This document shows positions 17,380-29,025 of a stretch of DNA of 64,000 bases, piece by piece. This DNA comes from Flavobacterium oreochromis. GTDB lineage: Bacteria > Bacteroidota > Bacteroidia > Flavobacteriales > Flavobacteriaceae. The notes below the pieces were generated by a model. The model was given only the letters and a program-made list of their open reading frames with translations, had not been told where the DNA came from and searched no databases. The stretch spans positions 2,176,001 through 2,240,000 of the forward strand of contig NZ_CP067377.1 of NCBI RefSeq assembly GCF_019565455.1, in the 5' to 3' direction. Position 1 is the first letter of the stretch. Each line of letters begins with the position of its first letter. The position numbers were made by a program, and so were the translations under genes.

Positions 17380-20305
17380 TTAGTACCCGAATAATTCTTC
17401 TAAAGAGATTTTTTTAACCTCGCCTAATTTTTTCATATCGTCTAAAGAAACTTTTTTCTCAGAAGCTACAATAGCATAGGTATACGGTTTTCCTGCTAAG
17501 TAATTGCTGTGGAAATTTTTAACATCTTGCATAGTGATGGCATCCACTGCGGTGTAAATTTTCTTTCTAGAATCGGTAGTTTCGCCTAATTGCTTGTTCG
17601 CTAAATAGGTAAAAATGATGTTGTCTTGCGTGATACGCTCGGTTTGAATGTCTTTTTAACACCTGTTTTAGCTAAATCTAAATTAACGGGTAATTCAGGC
17701 ATTTTAGTCAATAATTCATTCATTGCTGTAGTCGCCTCTTTAAATTTATCAGCTTGGCTACCCACGTAACTCATCATATAATATTGCTGATCTTTCTTTT
17801 GTGGAGCTACATAAAAACCGTAAGTACTATAAGCTAAAGCTTTACTCTCGCGGATGGTTTGGAAAACTAAAGAGCCCATGCCTCCTCCAAAATAATTATT
17901 GAAAACATTAACCATAGGGGTTTTACTAGAATCATAGCTGTCAGTGTTTCTTATCCAACGTGTTTCTGCCTGTACCATATCGTAATCTGTAAATAAAACT
18001 TGGTTAGCAGTTTGTACTACTTGCTTGAATTCTTTTGTAGCAGGCGCTATTGCGAAAGTAGCAGGTACTGAGTGTATCGTTTTTAATTTACCAACTATTA
18101 CTGGTAAAGGTTGTGGTCCGTAGTAAATTACGGTTTGCTCGTAATTGTTTAAATTTTTGATGCGATCAACTAATTCTTGTGCTGTCATTGCTTCTAAAGC
18201 AGCGTCTGAAAGTGTATTGTTGAATTTGTTTTTAGCACCAAATTGTGCATAGCTAGTCAATCCTTGTAAGATAGCTCCTTTGTTAGCTTTAGCGTCTTTA
18301 CGAGATTTTGCTAAACGAGATTTTAATGCTTTTAATGCTTCTTCGTTAGCTTTTAAATTATTGATGATGTCTTCGTATAATTTTACTGCTTTTTCAAAGT
18401 TTTCTTGTAAACCTTCAATTGTCACAGTTGTATATTCTTCTCCAGTACTTACATTAAAGCTACAAGCAATTTTATAGAATTCTTTTGAAATTTGTTCAGC
18501 TGTCATTTTATCAGTTCCTAAGAATTGAATGTATTGTGACGCAATTGACTGTTTTAAATCGTTTAATGAACCAATTTTGTAACGGTATTTTAAGCGGAAA
18601 ATATCATTGTCCGTATTGGCAACATATAAAACCTCAGCTTTACCAATTTTAGATTTTTGAATGTCTTTGTTGAAATCTAAGAAAACAGGTTGTGCGGCAA
18701 CACTTGGCATATCGTTTACCATTTTTACAAAAGCCGATTGTTTGTCAGCATTTGTTTCTACTGGAGTGATGCTAGGCTTTTCAATTTTGTTAGAAGCTGG
18801 TGCTTCACCTTTACGTTTTAAGATAGCAACATAGTTATTGCCTAAATATTTATTTGCAAAAGCAACGATATCTTCTTTTTTGATTTTTGATAAATCGTTT
18901 ACATATGCCACTTGGTCTCTCCAATCTAATTCAGCTGTAAACGCATCCATTAAAGAACTTGCTCTGTCACCGTATTTTTCAGTTTCGTAAATCTTCGATT
19001 TTTTAATATTATTGATAATTGATGGAATCAAGTTGTCATCAAAATTTCCTTTTTAAGGTTTTCGATTTCAGCTAAAACCAACGTTTTTACTTCTTCTAAT
19101 GATTGTCCGTTTGTAGGTGAAGCTGAAAAATACAATACTCCGTAATCAATTAATGAGTAAGTGAAAGCGCTTGCTCTTAGTAATTTTTGTTTTTTAACTA
19201 AGTTTAAGTCTAATAAACCAGCTTTTCCATTGGTTAAAATTTGTCCCACTAAATCTGCTAATAAGGCATCTTTATCTTTATTACTAGGTAAACGGAATCC
19301 TATAGTTAAGCTTTCAGCATCAGGACCAACTATTTCTTTTACAATAGGAGCAGAAATTGGCGCTTCTGGTTGAAACGTATATTTTTCAACTGGTTTAGCT
19401 TGCATATAACCAAAAGCTTGATCTATTTTTTTAATCATTTCATCAGAATTGAAATCTCCTGATAAAATGATTGCCATATTGTTAGGAACATAGTATTTGT
19501 TGAAATACTTACGAATTTCTACTAATGAAGGATTTTTTAAGTGCTCCACTGTTCCGATAGTTGTTTGTAAACCGTAATTGTGTTTTTGGAATAGGTTAGC
19601 AAATAACGTTTCGAAAATTTTACGTCCGTCATTGTCTAATGTACGGTTTTTTTCTTCATACACTGCTTCTAATTCGGTATGGAAGATACGTAAAATAGGG
19701 TTGCGGAAACGTTCTGCTTGTACCGCTAAATATTTATCAATAGAGCTACTTGGGACATCATCAGTATATACGGTTTGTTCAAATGAGGTGAAGGCATTCG
19801 TTCCTTGTGCCCCCATAGCACTCATCATCTTGTCATATTCATTAGCGATAGCAAATTTGCTTGCTACACCAGAAATAGAGTCGATTTTTTTGTAGATAGC
19901 TTTACGTTGTGCTTCATCTGTATTCTTGTTGTACTGCTCGTATAAGGCATCAATTTTACTTAATTCTACTTGTTCTTTTGCCCAATCTAAAGAACCATAT
20001 TTGTCGGTTCCTTTAAAAAGCATATGCTCTAAATAGTGTGCCAGCCCTGTGTTAGTAGAAGGATCGGTTTTACTTCCTGCTTTTACCGCAACGTATGCTT
20101 GAATGCGAGGGTCTTTGTTTGTTGGACTTAAAATGACAGTTAAGCCGTTTTTTAGTGTATAAAAACGCGCTTTAGTAGGGTCGTTCGTTACATACTTATA
20201 GGTGTAACTATTACTGGTGGCTTCTTTCCACTGGTGTTGGCTTTGGGCCAGAGCAACTGTTGAAAAAGCAGCAGCTGTTAAAACAAACTTAAATTTACTT
20301 AGCAT
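17380..20305 (-). CDS. M16 family zinc metallopeptidase, two-domain (two frame breaks)
   Basis: About 975 residues after repair: a PqqL/insulinase-like protease with two M16 halves. A signal peptide (MLSKFKFVLTAAAFSTVALA) places it in the periplasm or outer envelope. The active half has the inverted zinc motif GLAHYLEHMLFKGTDKYG (HxxEH) with a downstream glutamate region LEAVYEEKNRTLDNDGR. The second half begins near residue 550 and carries the partner R/Y motif YYGP and NVFNNYFGGGMGSLVFQ. Frame breaks lie near 19046-19056 (one G missing in AAAAAGGAAATT on the minus strand) and at the T run 17653-17657. Repair extends the C-terminus to SLEELFGY with a stop at 17380. A TATTTTTG -7-like element (minus, 20330-20337) precedes the start. 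Confidence 0.88.
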
Positions 20306-20370
20306 TGTTAGTTAAATTAATTTAAAGATCAAAAATAATTGTTATGATTTTAAAAAGTGATAATGAAATG

Positions 20371-21063
20371 TTAATGGTTATTTAGATTATCACTTTCAAT
20401 AAGTCCATCTTTTAAGCGAATAATACGATGTGCATGTTGTGCTATATCTTCTTCGTGTGTTACTAAAATTACAGTATTTCCATTAGCATGAATTTCATTA
20501 AAGAGTTTCATGATTTCTATTGAAGTCTTACTATCTAAATTTCCTGTGGGCTCATCGGCAAGAATAATCGAAGGTTTGTTTACTAAAGCTCTTGCCACCG
20601 CTACACGTTGTCGTTGACCTCCTGAAAGTTGGTTAGGTTGATGATCCATACGATCACTTAATCCAACTTGATTGAGTACCTCTTTAGCACGTTCTGTTCT
20701 GTCAGCTTTTGAGTATCCTGCATAAATCATAGGTAATGCTACATTGTCTAAAGCGGTTGTTCTTGGTAAGAGGTTGAATGTTTGGAATACGAAACCAATT
20801 TCCTTATTTCTAATTTCAGCTAATTCATCATCAATCATTTTTGAAACATCTTTTCCGTTCAGAATATATTGACCTGATGTAGGGGTGTCAAGGCAACCTA
20901 ATAAATTCATGAGGGTAGATTTTCCAGAACCAGAAGGTCCCATTAAAGCAACGTATTCGCCTTTTTTGATTTGTAAATCGATACCTTTTAAAACATGGAT
21001 CGTTTCACTGCCTAATTGAAAATCGCGTTTTATATTTGTTATCTTGATGAGTGCGTTGTCCAT
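20371..21063 (-). CDS. ABC transporter ATP-binding protein (LolD/MacB type)
   Basis: A 230-residue ATPase. Walker A is [15 protein letters not shown], the Q-loop segment is [20 protein letters not shown], the signature is [16 protein letters not shown], and Walker B is [12 protein letters not shown]; the H-loop is VTHEEDIA. The short substrate-independent form and the sequence ([20 protein letters not shown]) fit the LolD/MacB/FtsE group, which works with FtsX-like permeases in lipoprotein release or efflux. No permease gene is adjacent, so the partner is elsewhere. It is intact and separated from upstream Omp28 by a strong terminator. Confidence 0.92.
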   Translation of the reverse strand: MDNALIKITNIKRDFQLGSETIHVLKGIDLQIKKGEYVALMGPSGSGKSTLMNLLGCLDTPTSGQYILNGKDVSKMIDDELAEIRNKEIGFVFQTFNLLPRTTALDNVALPMIYAGYSKADRTERAKEVLNQVGLSDRMDHQPNQLSGGQRQRVAVARALVNKPSIILADEPTGNLDSKTSIEIMKLFNEIHANGNTVILVTHEEDIAQHAHRIIRLKDGLIESDNLNNH

Positions 21064-21120
21064 TTGGTGACTATTATTGTTATTTGTGTCAAAATCTTAA
21101 AAAATGTTACACTTAATGAC

Positions 21121-21159
21121 AAAAAAAAGCTTAAGTGTTTAAACTTAAGCTTTTTTTTT
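21121..21159 (-). terminator. Strong terminator downstream of the Omp28-like gene
   Basis: A near-perfect palindrome AAAGCTTAAGT/ACTTAAGCTTT flanked by A and T runs, 15 bp past the stop at 21175. The symmetric runs could let it act in both directions. Confidence 0.88.
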
Positions 21160-21174
21160 GAATTTATGATTCTA

Positions 21175-21990
21175 CTATGGATTAACTTGGAAAGATTGGT
21201 TTTCGTTTGGATTTGATTTTCTTACATTTAATGCGTTACCAGTTTGATCTACAACAAAAGCAACAAATTTCATTTTTGTAGGATCTGAAATATTACTAGG
21301 TACAGCAATGTTGAAGTTTTTAGTTACAGTTGCATTAGTAGTAGTGCCTGTTAAAACATCACCTAATATGCTTGTTGTTAAACATTTTCTAAGGACATCA
21401 TCATGAACAAAATTAACTAAAGTTGATGCACCTCCAAAGAATGATGTATAATTACTTTGATTGTAAACTAATCCATCTTCTACCACATAAACAACTAATT
21501 TTAAATTAGTATAATCTTTAAGGAATTTAACTTTTACATCAAGGTTTATATTTCCTGAAGCTACAGTAGATGTCATAGCTAATCCTAGGTCGGTATTATT
21601 ACTTGTTAAAGCAATAGGTTGTAAAATGTTTGAGTTTTCAGGGTAAGTCCAATCTGTTAGTCTGTTTAATTTACCAGTAGGATATCCTGAAATATTTATA
21701 GGTAATGTTCCTGAATAAATATAAGGGTCAGAACCACGGCTTCCTCCGTGAATAGCAACAGAAACAGCTTTTGTTGTGTTTTCTTTTACTTTTATTATAC
21801 TGTATGCTATTCTTGGGCAAAAACCACACCATGTACCAGTATAATCTTCAATAAGTACATTTTTTGTAAATTTCTTTGTATACTCAGGAGTTTCTGCAAC
21901 AGGAAGAGGAGTTTGATCATTGTTGTTGTCTTTACTACAAGATAATAAAAAAACTACAGCTAGAACTGATAAGGCTTTTGAAAAATTCAT
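21175..21990 (-). CDS. Omp28-related outer-membrane lipoprotein with thioredoxin-like motif
   Basis: A 271-residue lipoprotein. The signal peptide ends in the lipobox LLSC (MNFSKALSVLAVVFLLSC). The mature part has an Omp28-type thioredoxin-like fold with YTGTWCGFCPR (CxxC), then a C-terminal domain carrying ALNVRKSNPNENQSF. Family members are surface or periplasmic proteins in Bacteroidetes; their exact role is not known. It is divergent from a TlpA-type thioredoxin gene that starts 79 bp away, suggesting both serve extracytoplasmic thiol chemistry. Intact. Confidence 0.88.
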   Translation of the reverse strand: MNFSKALSVLAVVFLLSCSKDNNNDQTPLPVAETPEYTKKFTKNVLIEDYTGTWCGFCPRIAYSIIKVKENTTKAVSVAIHGGSRGSDPYIYSGTLPINISGYPTGKLNRLTDWTYPENSNILQPIALTSNNTDLGLAMTSTVASGNINLDVKVKFLKDYTNLKLVVYVVEDGLVYNQSNYTSFFGGASTLVNFVHDDVLRKCLTTSILGDVLTGTTTNATVTKNFNIAVPSNISDPTKMKFVAFVVDQTGNALNVRKSNPNENQSFQVNP

Positions 21991-22069
21991 AATGTTATTT
22001 TAGGTTAGTTTAGATAAAAGCTTGCAAAGATCGCAAAAACAAAATACTTTAGCAAAAAAAACTAATATT

Positions 22070-22551
22070 ATGTTAAAAACTATTAAAAGTCTGTTTTTTT
22101 TTCTTACTGTTAGCGCTGCTGTTGCTCAACAAAAAATGCCAGACCTTATCTTGAAAGACTTAGAAAACAAGGATGTTTCAATTAAAAAGATTTTGTTGAA
22201 AAAGACAAGTTGTACATTTTTTCCTTTTGGGCAACTTGGTGTGGACCTTGTATTAAAGAACTTGAAGAAATGGCTGAAATCCAAGATGAATGGAAACAAA
22301 ATTTAAATCTTGAAATTGTAGCTGTTTCTATTGATGATTCAAGAACTCAAAAAAGAGTTAAACCTTTAGTTAAAGGTAAAGATTGGAATTATAAAGTTTT
22401 ATTGGACACCAATCAAGATTTTAAAAGAGCCATGGGTGTAGTTAATCCTCCTTTCACTATGATTATTAAAAATGGAAAAATTGTTTACACACAAAACGGT
22501 TATACACCAGGAAGTGAACAAGAATTGTATAACAAATTAAAGACTCTTTAG
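22070..22551 (+). CDS. TlpA-type thioredoxin-like disulfide reductase (one frame break)
   Basis: About 160 residues. The signal peptide MLKTIKSLFFFLTVSAAVA directs it to the periplasm. The active site is SFWATWCGPCIKELEEM, and the cis-proline region is GVVNPPFTMIIKNGKIV. The frame is broken in the A run near 22186-22190: one added A changes ILLKKTSCTFF into DFVEKDKLYIFSFWATWCGP. The start at 22070 is the only one that gives a signal peptide. It is followed 4 bp later by the DUF6029 gene, so they are likely co-transcribed, and it is divergent from the Omp28 lipoprotein. Confidence 0.88.
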
Positions 22552-22555
22552 CCCC

Positions 22556-24274
22556 ATGTTAAAAAAAAATAATTTCGTTTTTTTGTTTATTTGCATCTAC
22601 TATATTCTTCGCCCAAGAAAATCAAACTGAAGAAACACCTAAAAAGATTATGGGAAAGTATTTGGTTTTTTTGAATCAAATTCGCAATGGTATGTTAATG
22701 ATAATGGATTAAAAGTTATACAACCAGAATATCCAATAAGATCTAATAATTATTTAGGAGTTAATTACAATTATAAACGTTTTACAGCAGGGATTCAAGG
22801 TGAATCTTATGTTGATCAAGCCTTGTTAAATTACAATCCAGAGTATAAAAAAACTAATGTTGGTACTTGGTATTTAAACTATAAATCGAATAAACTTGAT
22901 ATAACGGTTGGGTATTTATATCAACAGTTTGGGAGTGGATTAATTCTTCGTACTTGGGAAGATAGAGCATTAGGGATAAATAATGCTTTGAGAGGAGGAA
23001 GAATCATTTATAAACCTTTTGAATTTATTTCAATGACTGGATTAGTAGGGAGACAACGTTCTGGTTTTGATGTTGTTAATTCTTCTGATATTTACGGGCT
23101 TAATGCTGATATTGACATTGCTAATCTCTTTAAAAAAGATTCATTTGGACTTGAAATAGGCTTTAGTTATGTAGGTAGAAATGAGTTAACGGATGTTTAT
23201 AAACCAAATTTTCTTAGTTTGACAAATGCTTATTCTAGTCGATTAAACTTTACTAAAGGTACTTTTTATTTTTCAACAGAATATGATTACAAAACTCTTG
23301 ATGCTATAGTTGAAGTAAGACAAATCAACAATAATTTTATAAAAGATGGTAATGCTTTTTTAGTAAATACTGGATTTTCTAAAAAAGGATTTGGTATTGA
23401 TGCAACTTTTAGAAGAATGGAAAATATGAGTTTCTTTTCTGAAAGAAGAGCAAAAGGAAATATATACAACGATAAGATAATGAATTTTATCCCAAGTCTT
23501 ACTAAGCAACATCATTATAGTTTAGCAAATATTTATGTATATCAAGCGCAGCCAAACGTATCTATGCCAGATGAAACCATAATAAAAGCAGGCGAAATAG
23601 GAGGGCAGCTAGATATATTTTACAATTTTAAAAAAGGTACTGCATTAGGTGGTAAGTATGGTACCAAAATTGGATTAAATGCTTCAACTTGGTATGGATT
23701 ATCTGGTAGATATTCATTCGGAGGAAGTGCAGATTTAAACACAGCAGCTGTACCAAGAGGTTATCAAACTGACTTTTTCGGTTTTGGACAAAAGTATTTT
23801 TCAGATTATAATCTAGAAATTGATAAGAAGTTCAATGATAATTTATCTATGAATTTTGTTTATATCAATCAATATTATAACAAAAAAATGATTGAAGAAA
23901 CTTATGGACTAGTTAAAACGAATGTTGTAGGGCTTGAGACAAGTTATAAATTTAAAAACACAAATCGCTCGTTTAGAATTTTAGGAGAACATCTTTGGGC
24001 AGATTATGATAAGAAAAATTGGGCAGGAGGTACTTTAGAATTTAATTTTAATCAAAAATTCTCACTTTACGCAATGGATCTTTATAATTATGGAAATGAG
24101 GATGATGAAAAACGTCATCATTATTATAATTTTGGTGGGGTTTTTAGAAGAAAATCAACTCGTATCCAGTTAGTTTATGGAAGACAAAGAGGAGGTTTAG
24201 TTTGTGTAGGTGGTGTTTGTAGAATGGTTCCTGAAAGTAGTGGACTGTCTTTAAATTTAAATACTTCTTTTTAA
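22556..24274 (+). CDS. DUF6029 family outer-membrane protein (two frame breaks)
   Basis: About 572 residues after repair. A signal peptide (KKIISFFCLFASTIFFAQE) is restored by removing one A from the nine-A run 22561-22569. A second break near 22660-22664 needs one extra T to give GKYFGFFESNSQWYVNDNG. The rest is rich in alternating hydrophobic and aromatic residues, as in a beta-barrel, and ends in an aromatic residue (SLNLNTSF). DUF6029 has no established function. It lies 4 bp behind the TlpA-like gene, a pairing that is common in flavobacteria. Confidence 0.82.
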
Positions 24275-24295
24275 CAATTTTCAAAAGTAAATTTT

Positions 24296-24341
24296 TAAAG
24301 AGCATTTTCTCATATTCGTATGGTAAAATGCTCTTTTTCTT
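24296..24341. terminator. Bidirectional terminator between convergent genes
   Basis: Stem AAAGAGCATTTT/AAAATGCTCTTT with a 22-base loop. It serves the DUF6029 gene (stop 24274) and overlaps the last codons of the facing methyltransferase. Confidence 0.75.
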
Positions 24342-25115
24342 GTTCTTTTCTAAAGAAAACCAATCCCCACTGAAAAGTATCAATGGTGACTTTAACTTTA
24401 GAATGATTTTTTATGATTTCCCACGCTTCTTCCATTTCTTTAGACCAATGAATGTCGTCAAATATCCAAACAGAATCGTTAGTTATAGAGGGAAGTAATA
24501 ATTCAAAATATTCGAGAGTAGCTTTTTTGGAATGATTGCCATCAAAGTAGATGAGTTGGAAGTTGGAAGTTGGAAGTTGGAAGTTTTTAAGATATTTTGA
24601 AAATTCAGTGTTAACGCATTCTACGTTATTGAAATTGAATTTTTGAAATTGAATTTTTGAAATTGAATTTGTATTTTGACAGCCTTCTAATGTGGTGATG
24701 TTACTCTTTAAATTACCCAATGACAATGCTGAAGTTGCCAAACCTAATGAAGTACCAATTTCTAAAATAGTTTGCTTCGCCTGTTCGTTATAGATCGAGT
24801 CAGGTTGAAAATAACGAACAATTCTAAATAGTAATTGTGCTCTTTTTTAGAAACTCCAGCGTTTTTAGCAATTGCCGAAATTTGCCTTTTGTTTGATTTA
24901 AAAACTCTTGAACCTGCACCAAAATCGGTTACCTCAATGTATTCTTTGTTTTGAAGTAAGCTCTTTCTATATTCTTTTAAAAGTTTGTATTCAGGATAAT
25001 TAGTTTTGTCATAAAAACATTTAGTTACTAAACTAAAAACAAAAGGAGAGTGAACTCCGTGTTGATTGGTGGAGTTTTTTAGGAATTTTAGGTATGATTT
25101 TACTAGTTGTATCAT
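24310..25115 (-). CDS. Class I SAM-dependent (O-)methyltransferase (one frame break, internal tandem repeats)
   Basis: About 268 residues. The N-terminus has MIQLVKSYLKFLKNSTNQHGVHSP-type sequence typical of the family. SAM-binding motif I follows repair: ILEIGTSLGLATSALSL. Downstream are YFDGNHSKKATLEYFELL and IFDDIHWSKEMEEAW (metal/acidic DDxHW box of O-methyltransferases). The frame breaks near 24845-24851 (A run on the minus strand); one added base gives GVSKKRAQLLFRIVRYFQPD. Two tandem repeats sit in frame: GTTGGAA-type 8-mers at 24550-24583 and a 15-mer around 24634-24672, coding NFQLPTSNFQL and ISKIQFQKFNF. They look like intergenic word repeats inside a gene. Substrate unknown. Confidence 0.8.
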
Positions 25116-25117
25116 TT

Positions 25118-25178
25118 AGAGTTATAAGTAAAGAGTGATTAACTATTTACTTTCTATTTTTTACTAATTACTTTTTAT
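25118..25178. repeat. AGTAA/TTACT word-repeat gap between methyltransferase and ABC-F genes
   Basis: AGTTATAAGTAAAGAGTGA on the left pairs loosely with TACTTTCTATTTTTTACTAA and TTACT words on the right. Same style as the elements at 33381 and 60664. Confidence 0.5.
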
Positions 25179-25180
25179 TA

Positions 25181-27046
25181 TTATTCTTCCATCTTCGCAC
25201 TCAACTCGAACCAACGTTCTTCGTTTTCTTCTAATTTTTGGATGATTTTTTGTAATTCATTAGCTTTAGATTCGATTTGGTCATCAGCAACATTGCCATT
25301 TGAAAATTGATCTTCAATTTCTTTCTTTTTCGCCTCTAAATCCTTGATTTCTCTTTCAATTTTTTGAAATTCTTTTTGCTCTTGAAAAGTTAAACCTTGT
25401 TTGACTTGTTTCTCTTTCCATGATTTTGCGGGGGACGAAGCAATCTTTTCGTCTTTTAGAGGTTCGTTACTATCTTCATAAGCTCTAAAATCAGAATAGT
25501 TACCTGGGAAATCCTCAATCACCCCTTGCCCTCTAAACACAAACAAATGATCTACAATTTTATCCATAAAATAGCGATCGTGACTTACCACTAAAAGACA
25601 ACCTGGATAATCTAATAAGAAATTTTCAAGTACATTCAATGTTACGATATCCAAATCATTGGTAGGCTCATCTAGTATTAAAAAATTCGGATTTTGAATT
25701 AAAACAGTGCATAAATACAAGCGTTTTAATTCGCCACCACTTAATTTTTCTACATAATCGTGTTGTTTTTTACGGTCAAATAAAAAGCGTTCCAATAAGC
25801 CACCAGCCGAAATGGTTCTTCCTTTTGTGAGAGGAATATATTCTCCAAACTCCTTAATAATATCAATTACTTTTTGTTCTGGTTTAGGGTTGATGCCTGC
25901 TTGGGTATAATAGCCCACTTTAATGGTTTCGCCTATCACTACTTTACCGCCATCGGGTTGAATGGTTTGTGTAAGGATGTTTAAGAAAGATGATTTTCCA
26001 GTACCATTTTTACCAATAATCCCGATGCGCTCTCCTTTGTTAAAGGTGTAGTCAAAGCCATCAAGAATAATTCGTTCATTAAATTTTTTAGAAACTTTAT
26101 GAAGTTCGATAATCTTACTTCCCATGCGTTCCATATTAATTTCTAATTCCACTACATTTTCTCTGCGACGACTTTGGGCTTTTTCTTTGATGACATAAAA
26201 GTCATCTTGGCGTGATTTCGATTTAGTGGTACGCGCTTTAGGTTGACGACGCATCCATTCCAGTTCTTTTACAAAAAGGTTTTTAGCTTTGTCAATACTT
26301 GCATTTTCAGAGGCTATTCGTTCTTCTTTTTTTTGTAAATAATACGAATAGTTTCCTTTGTATTGGTAAATTTTACCATTTTCTAGTTCGATAATTTCAT
26401 TACATACACGCTCCAAAAAGAAACGGTCGTGGGTTACCATAAATAAAGTAATGTTTTCTTTGGCAAAATAATTCTCTAACCATTCAATCATTTCTAAATC
26501 TAAGTGGTTAGTAGGCTCATCTAAGATCAATAAATCAGGTTTGTTAATCAAAATGATCGCTAATGCCAGACGTTTCTTTTGTCCTCCTGATAAGTTTTTA
26601 ACTTTAAGTTTTAAGTCTTCTAGTTTTAGTTTGAAAAGAATTTGCTTGTATTGCGTTTCAAAATCCCAAGCATTATGACGATCCATATTGTCAAAAGCTT
26701 TTTGGTAAGCTTCTTCCTCTTCAGGATTTTGCAATGCTTTTTCGTATTGTTCTATTACTTTCAGGATTTCATTATCACTAGCAAAAATGCTTTCTTCAAT
26801 GGTTAATTCATTTTGTAAATTAGGTTCCTGCGATAAGAAAGCCATACGGATTTCTTTTCGCATAATGATTTGACCACTGTCAGGAGTATCTTCACCCGTT
26901 ATAATTCGAAGAATAGAGGTTTTTCCTGTACCATTTTTAGCTACGAAAGCTATTTTTTGATCTTTATTAATGCCAAAAGATAAATCTTCAAACAAAACGC
27001 GTTCGCCATAAGATTTGGATATATTTTCTACTGAAAGGTAATTCAT
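25181..27046 (-). CDS. ABC-F family ATPase (Uup-like)
   Basis: A 621-residue soluble protein with two ABC domains and no membrane part. Domain 1: Walker A FVAKNGTGKTSILRII, signature LSGGQKKRLALA, Walker B LLILDEPTNHLD. Domain 2: Walker A IIGKNGTGKSSFLNIL, signature LSGGELKRLYL, Walker B FLILDEPTNDLD. Between them is the charged linker region (QPKARTTKSKSRQDDF). The C-terminus is a coiled coil (EREIKDLEAKKKEIEDQF; KLEENEERWFELSAKMEE), as in Uup. ABC-F proteins act on ribosomes or on DNA/RNA structures. Intact. Confidence 0.93.
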   Translation of the reverse strand: MNYLSVENISKSYGERVLFEDLSFGINKDQKIAFVAKNGTGKTSILRIITGEDTPDSGQIIMRKEIRMAFLSQEPNLQNELTIEESIFASDNEILKVIEQYEKALQNPEEEEAYQKAFDNMDRHNAWDFETQYKQILFKLKLEDLKLKVKNLSGGQKKRLALAIILINKPDLLILDEPTNHLDLEMIEWLENYFAKENITLFMVTHDRFFLERVCNEIIELENGKIYQYKGNYSYYLQKKEERIASENASIDKAKNLFVKELEWMRRQPKARTTKSKSRQDDFYVIKEKAQSRRRENVVELEINMERMGSKIIELHKVSKKFNERIILDGFDYTFNKGERIGIIGKNGTGKSSFLNILTQTIQPDGGKVVIGETIKVGYYTQAGINPKPEQKVIDIIKEFGEYIPLTKGRTISAGGLLERFLFDRKKQHDYVEKLSGGELKRLYLCTVLIQNPNFLILDEPTNDLDIVTLNVLENFLLDYPGCLLVVSHDRYFMDKIVDHLFVFRGQGVIEDFPGNYSDFRAYEDSNEPLKDEKIASSPAKSWKEKQVKQGLTFQEQKEFQKIEREIKDLEAKKKEIEDQFSNGNVADDQIESKANELQKIIQKLEENEERWFELSAKMEE

Positions 27047-27123
27047 AATTAATTAGATAATTTGAAGATGAATCAATTTGAAAATTGATTGATGCAAAAG
27101 TAGGGATTTGCTATTCAAAAAAA

Positions 27124-27146
27124 AAGCTGTCCTGGAAGGACAGCTT
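27124..27146 (-). terminator. Terminator of the CocE-type hydrolase gene
   Basis: Stem AAGCTGTCCT/AGGACAGCTT with a tight loop, followed on the minus strand by a run of nine T, 5 bp after the stop at 27151. Confidence 0.9.
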
Positions 27147-27150
27147 ATAA

Positions 27151-29003
27151 CTATTTAAGAATATCAGCTTCAATAGAGCTGTTATTGTAAATTTTAATGA
27201 AAGCTTTTGTATAATCTTCTTTGTTTGCCAAATGAGGGTTGTCTATGAATTTTTGTGGATTAATAGCCATTAAAGGGTACCATGAACTTTGTACTTGAAT
27301 TTGTATTTTGTGTCCTTTTTTAAAAGTATGTAATACATCTTGAAGTTTAAATTTAACTGTAGTTTGTTGGTTTGGGGTTAAAGCTTCAGGTTTTTCAAAG
27401 CTATTTCTAAATCGAGCAGGCATGATTTCACTCCGAACCATTTGATGATAATTAGCCATGATGACACTTGGTCTTTCTGGGTTTTCTTTTTCATTGGCAG
27501 GATATACATCTATTATTTTTATTATAAAATCAGCATCAGTAGAGGAACTGCTTACAGTTAAATTAGCTGTTAATTCACCAGCAAATGTAATATCTTCAGT
27601 TAGAATATCAGTAGTAAAGGTTACTACATCGGGTCTACTTGTTGCAAATCTTTGGTCTTCACTCATGTATTTTCTAGGGGTAAAATTGTTTAGTTCATTA
27701 AAAATCATGGTGCTCGGTACAGGTTTGTTAGGGTCGCTAAAATATTCTGAACTGTTTTGAATATTAGGTTTAGAATTAGTTAATTGACCGTTTTCAACTA
27801 AGTAAAAATTTAATTTCGTTTTGTTATTTGGTGGCCAAGAGGAGAATTCATTCCATTTTTTATTCCCTGTGTCATACATATAAGCTTCAGGCAATGCTAC
27901 AGGATTTTTAGAATTTTCTTTGAGATAATGATTAAAAAATTTGCGTTCTATATTTCGTTTGTAAAATGTAGCAATACTATCGCCAAAATAAATATCATTA
28001 TGATAGTGCTTGCCTTCTTCTATAGCCCAACCGCCATGTGAAAAGGGACCCATTACAATCGTATTTTGTGTTTTAGGGTTGTTTTTTTCTATGGTTTTAT
28101 AAATGTTTAAAGGACCTGCTAAATCTTCTGCATCAAACCATCCGCCTACAGTAAGTATGGCATGTTTAATATTTTTTAGATGAGGAAGTAAGTTGCGTTT
28201 TTGCCAAAAAATATCATAATTAGGGTGTTTTAATACTTCTTGCATGAAAAAGTTATCTTTGTAATACTTGTCTGTAGCTTGTTTTAGGGTTCCTATTTCG
28301 TTGTAAAAAGACTTCCGTCTTTAGAAGTCGGTTTTATAAATGAATTTAAATACCATTGATCCGTTTCATTTTTTTGTTTTTGAACACCAAATACTGGAAA
28401 CGTACGGAAATAAGCCATTAAAAAAGCACCATTATGATGAAAATCATCAAAATAAAAATCGGATACAGGCGCTTGGGGAGAAGAGGCAACCAGTGCAGGG
28501 TGATTTGATAAGGCGCCAACTGCGGTGTAGAAACCAGGATAGGAAATGCCGTATTGTCCTACCTTTCCATTATTGTTCGGTATATTTTTGATTAACCAAT
28601 CAATAGTATCATAGGTATCGGTACTTTCATCAATGTCTTTTTTTGTTTTATGATCTACTTGTGGGGTCATATTAGTAAATTGACCTTCACTCATATATCG
28701 ACCTCTCACATCTTGAAAAACGAAGATGTATTTGTCTTTTTGAAGCTCTTTGCTATATCCTAATAAATTATCAAATTTATCTATTCCATAAGGAGCTACA
28801 CTATAGCAAGTTCTCTGCATTAAAAAAGGATATGTATTTGTCTTAGAAATATCTTTAGGGATGTAGATACTAGTGAAAAGTTTAATCCCATCTCTCATGG
28901 TTATGTAAACTTCTTTTTTGGTGTAGTTTTGTTCTACTTCATTAGTTTGTGCGTCCATAGAGAGGCAGAATAGTAGAAAAAATAAAATTTTTAATGATTT
29001 CAT
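27151..29003 (-). CDS. CocE/NonD family secreted hydrolase (one frame break)
   Basis: About 617 residues. A signal peptide (MKSLKILFFLLFCLSMDA) is followed by an X-Pro dipeptidyl-peptidase/CocE alpha-beta hydrolase domain starting YTKKEVYITMRDGIKLFTSI. The nucleophile serine is in GQYGISYPGFYTAVGALS (GxSxxG). An acidic residue region is ILTVGGWFDAEDLAG and the histidine region is GPFSHGGWAIEEG. The C-terminal jelly-roll domain contains SSSTDADFIIKIIDVYP. The frame breaks in the A run 28305-28309; one added base joins DGSLF to YNEIGTLKQA. Known members are acylases, peptidases or esterases; substrate unknown. Confidence 0.88.
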
Positions 29004-29025
29004 TGTGATGTATTTATTATTTAAT

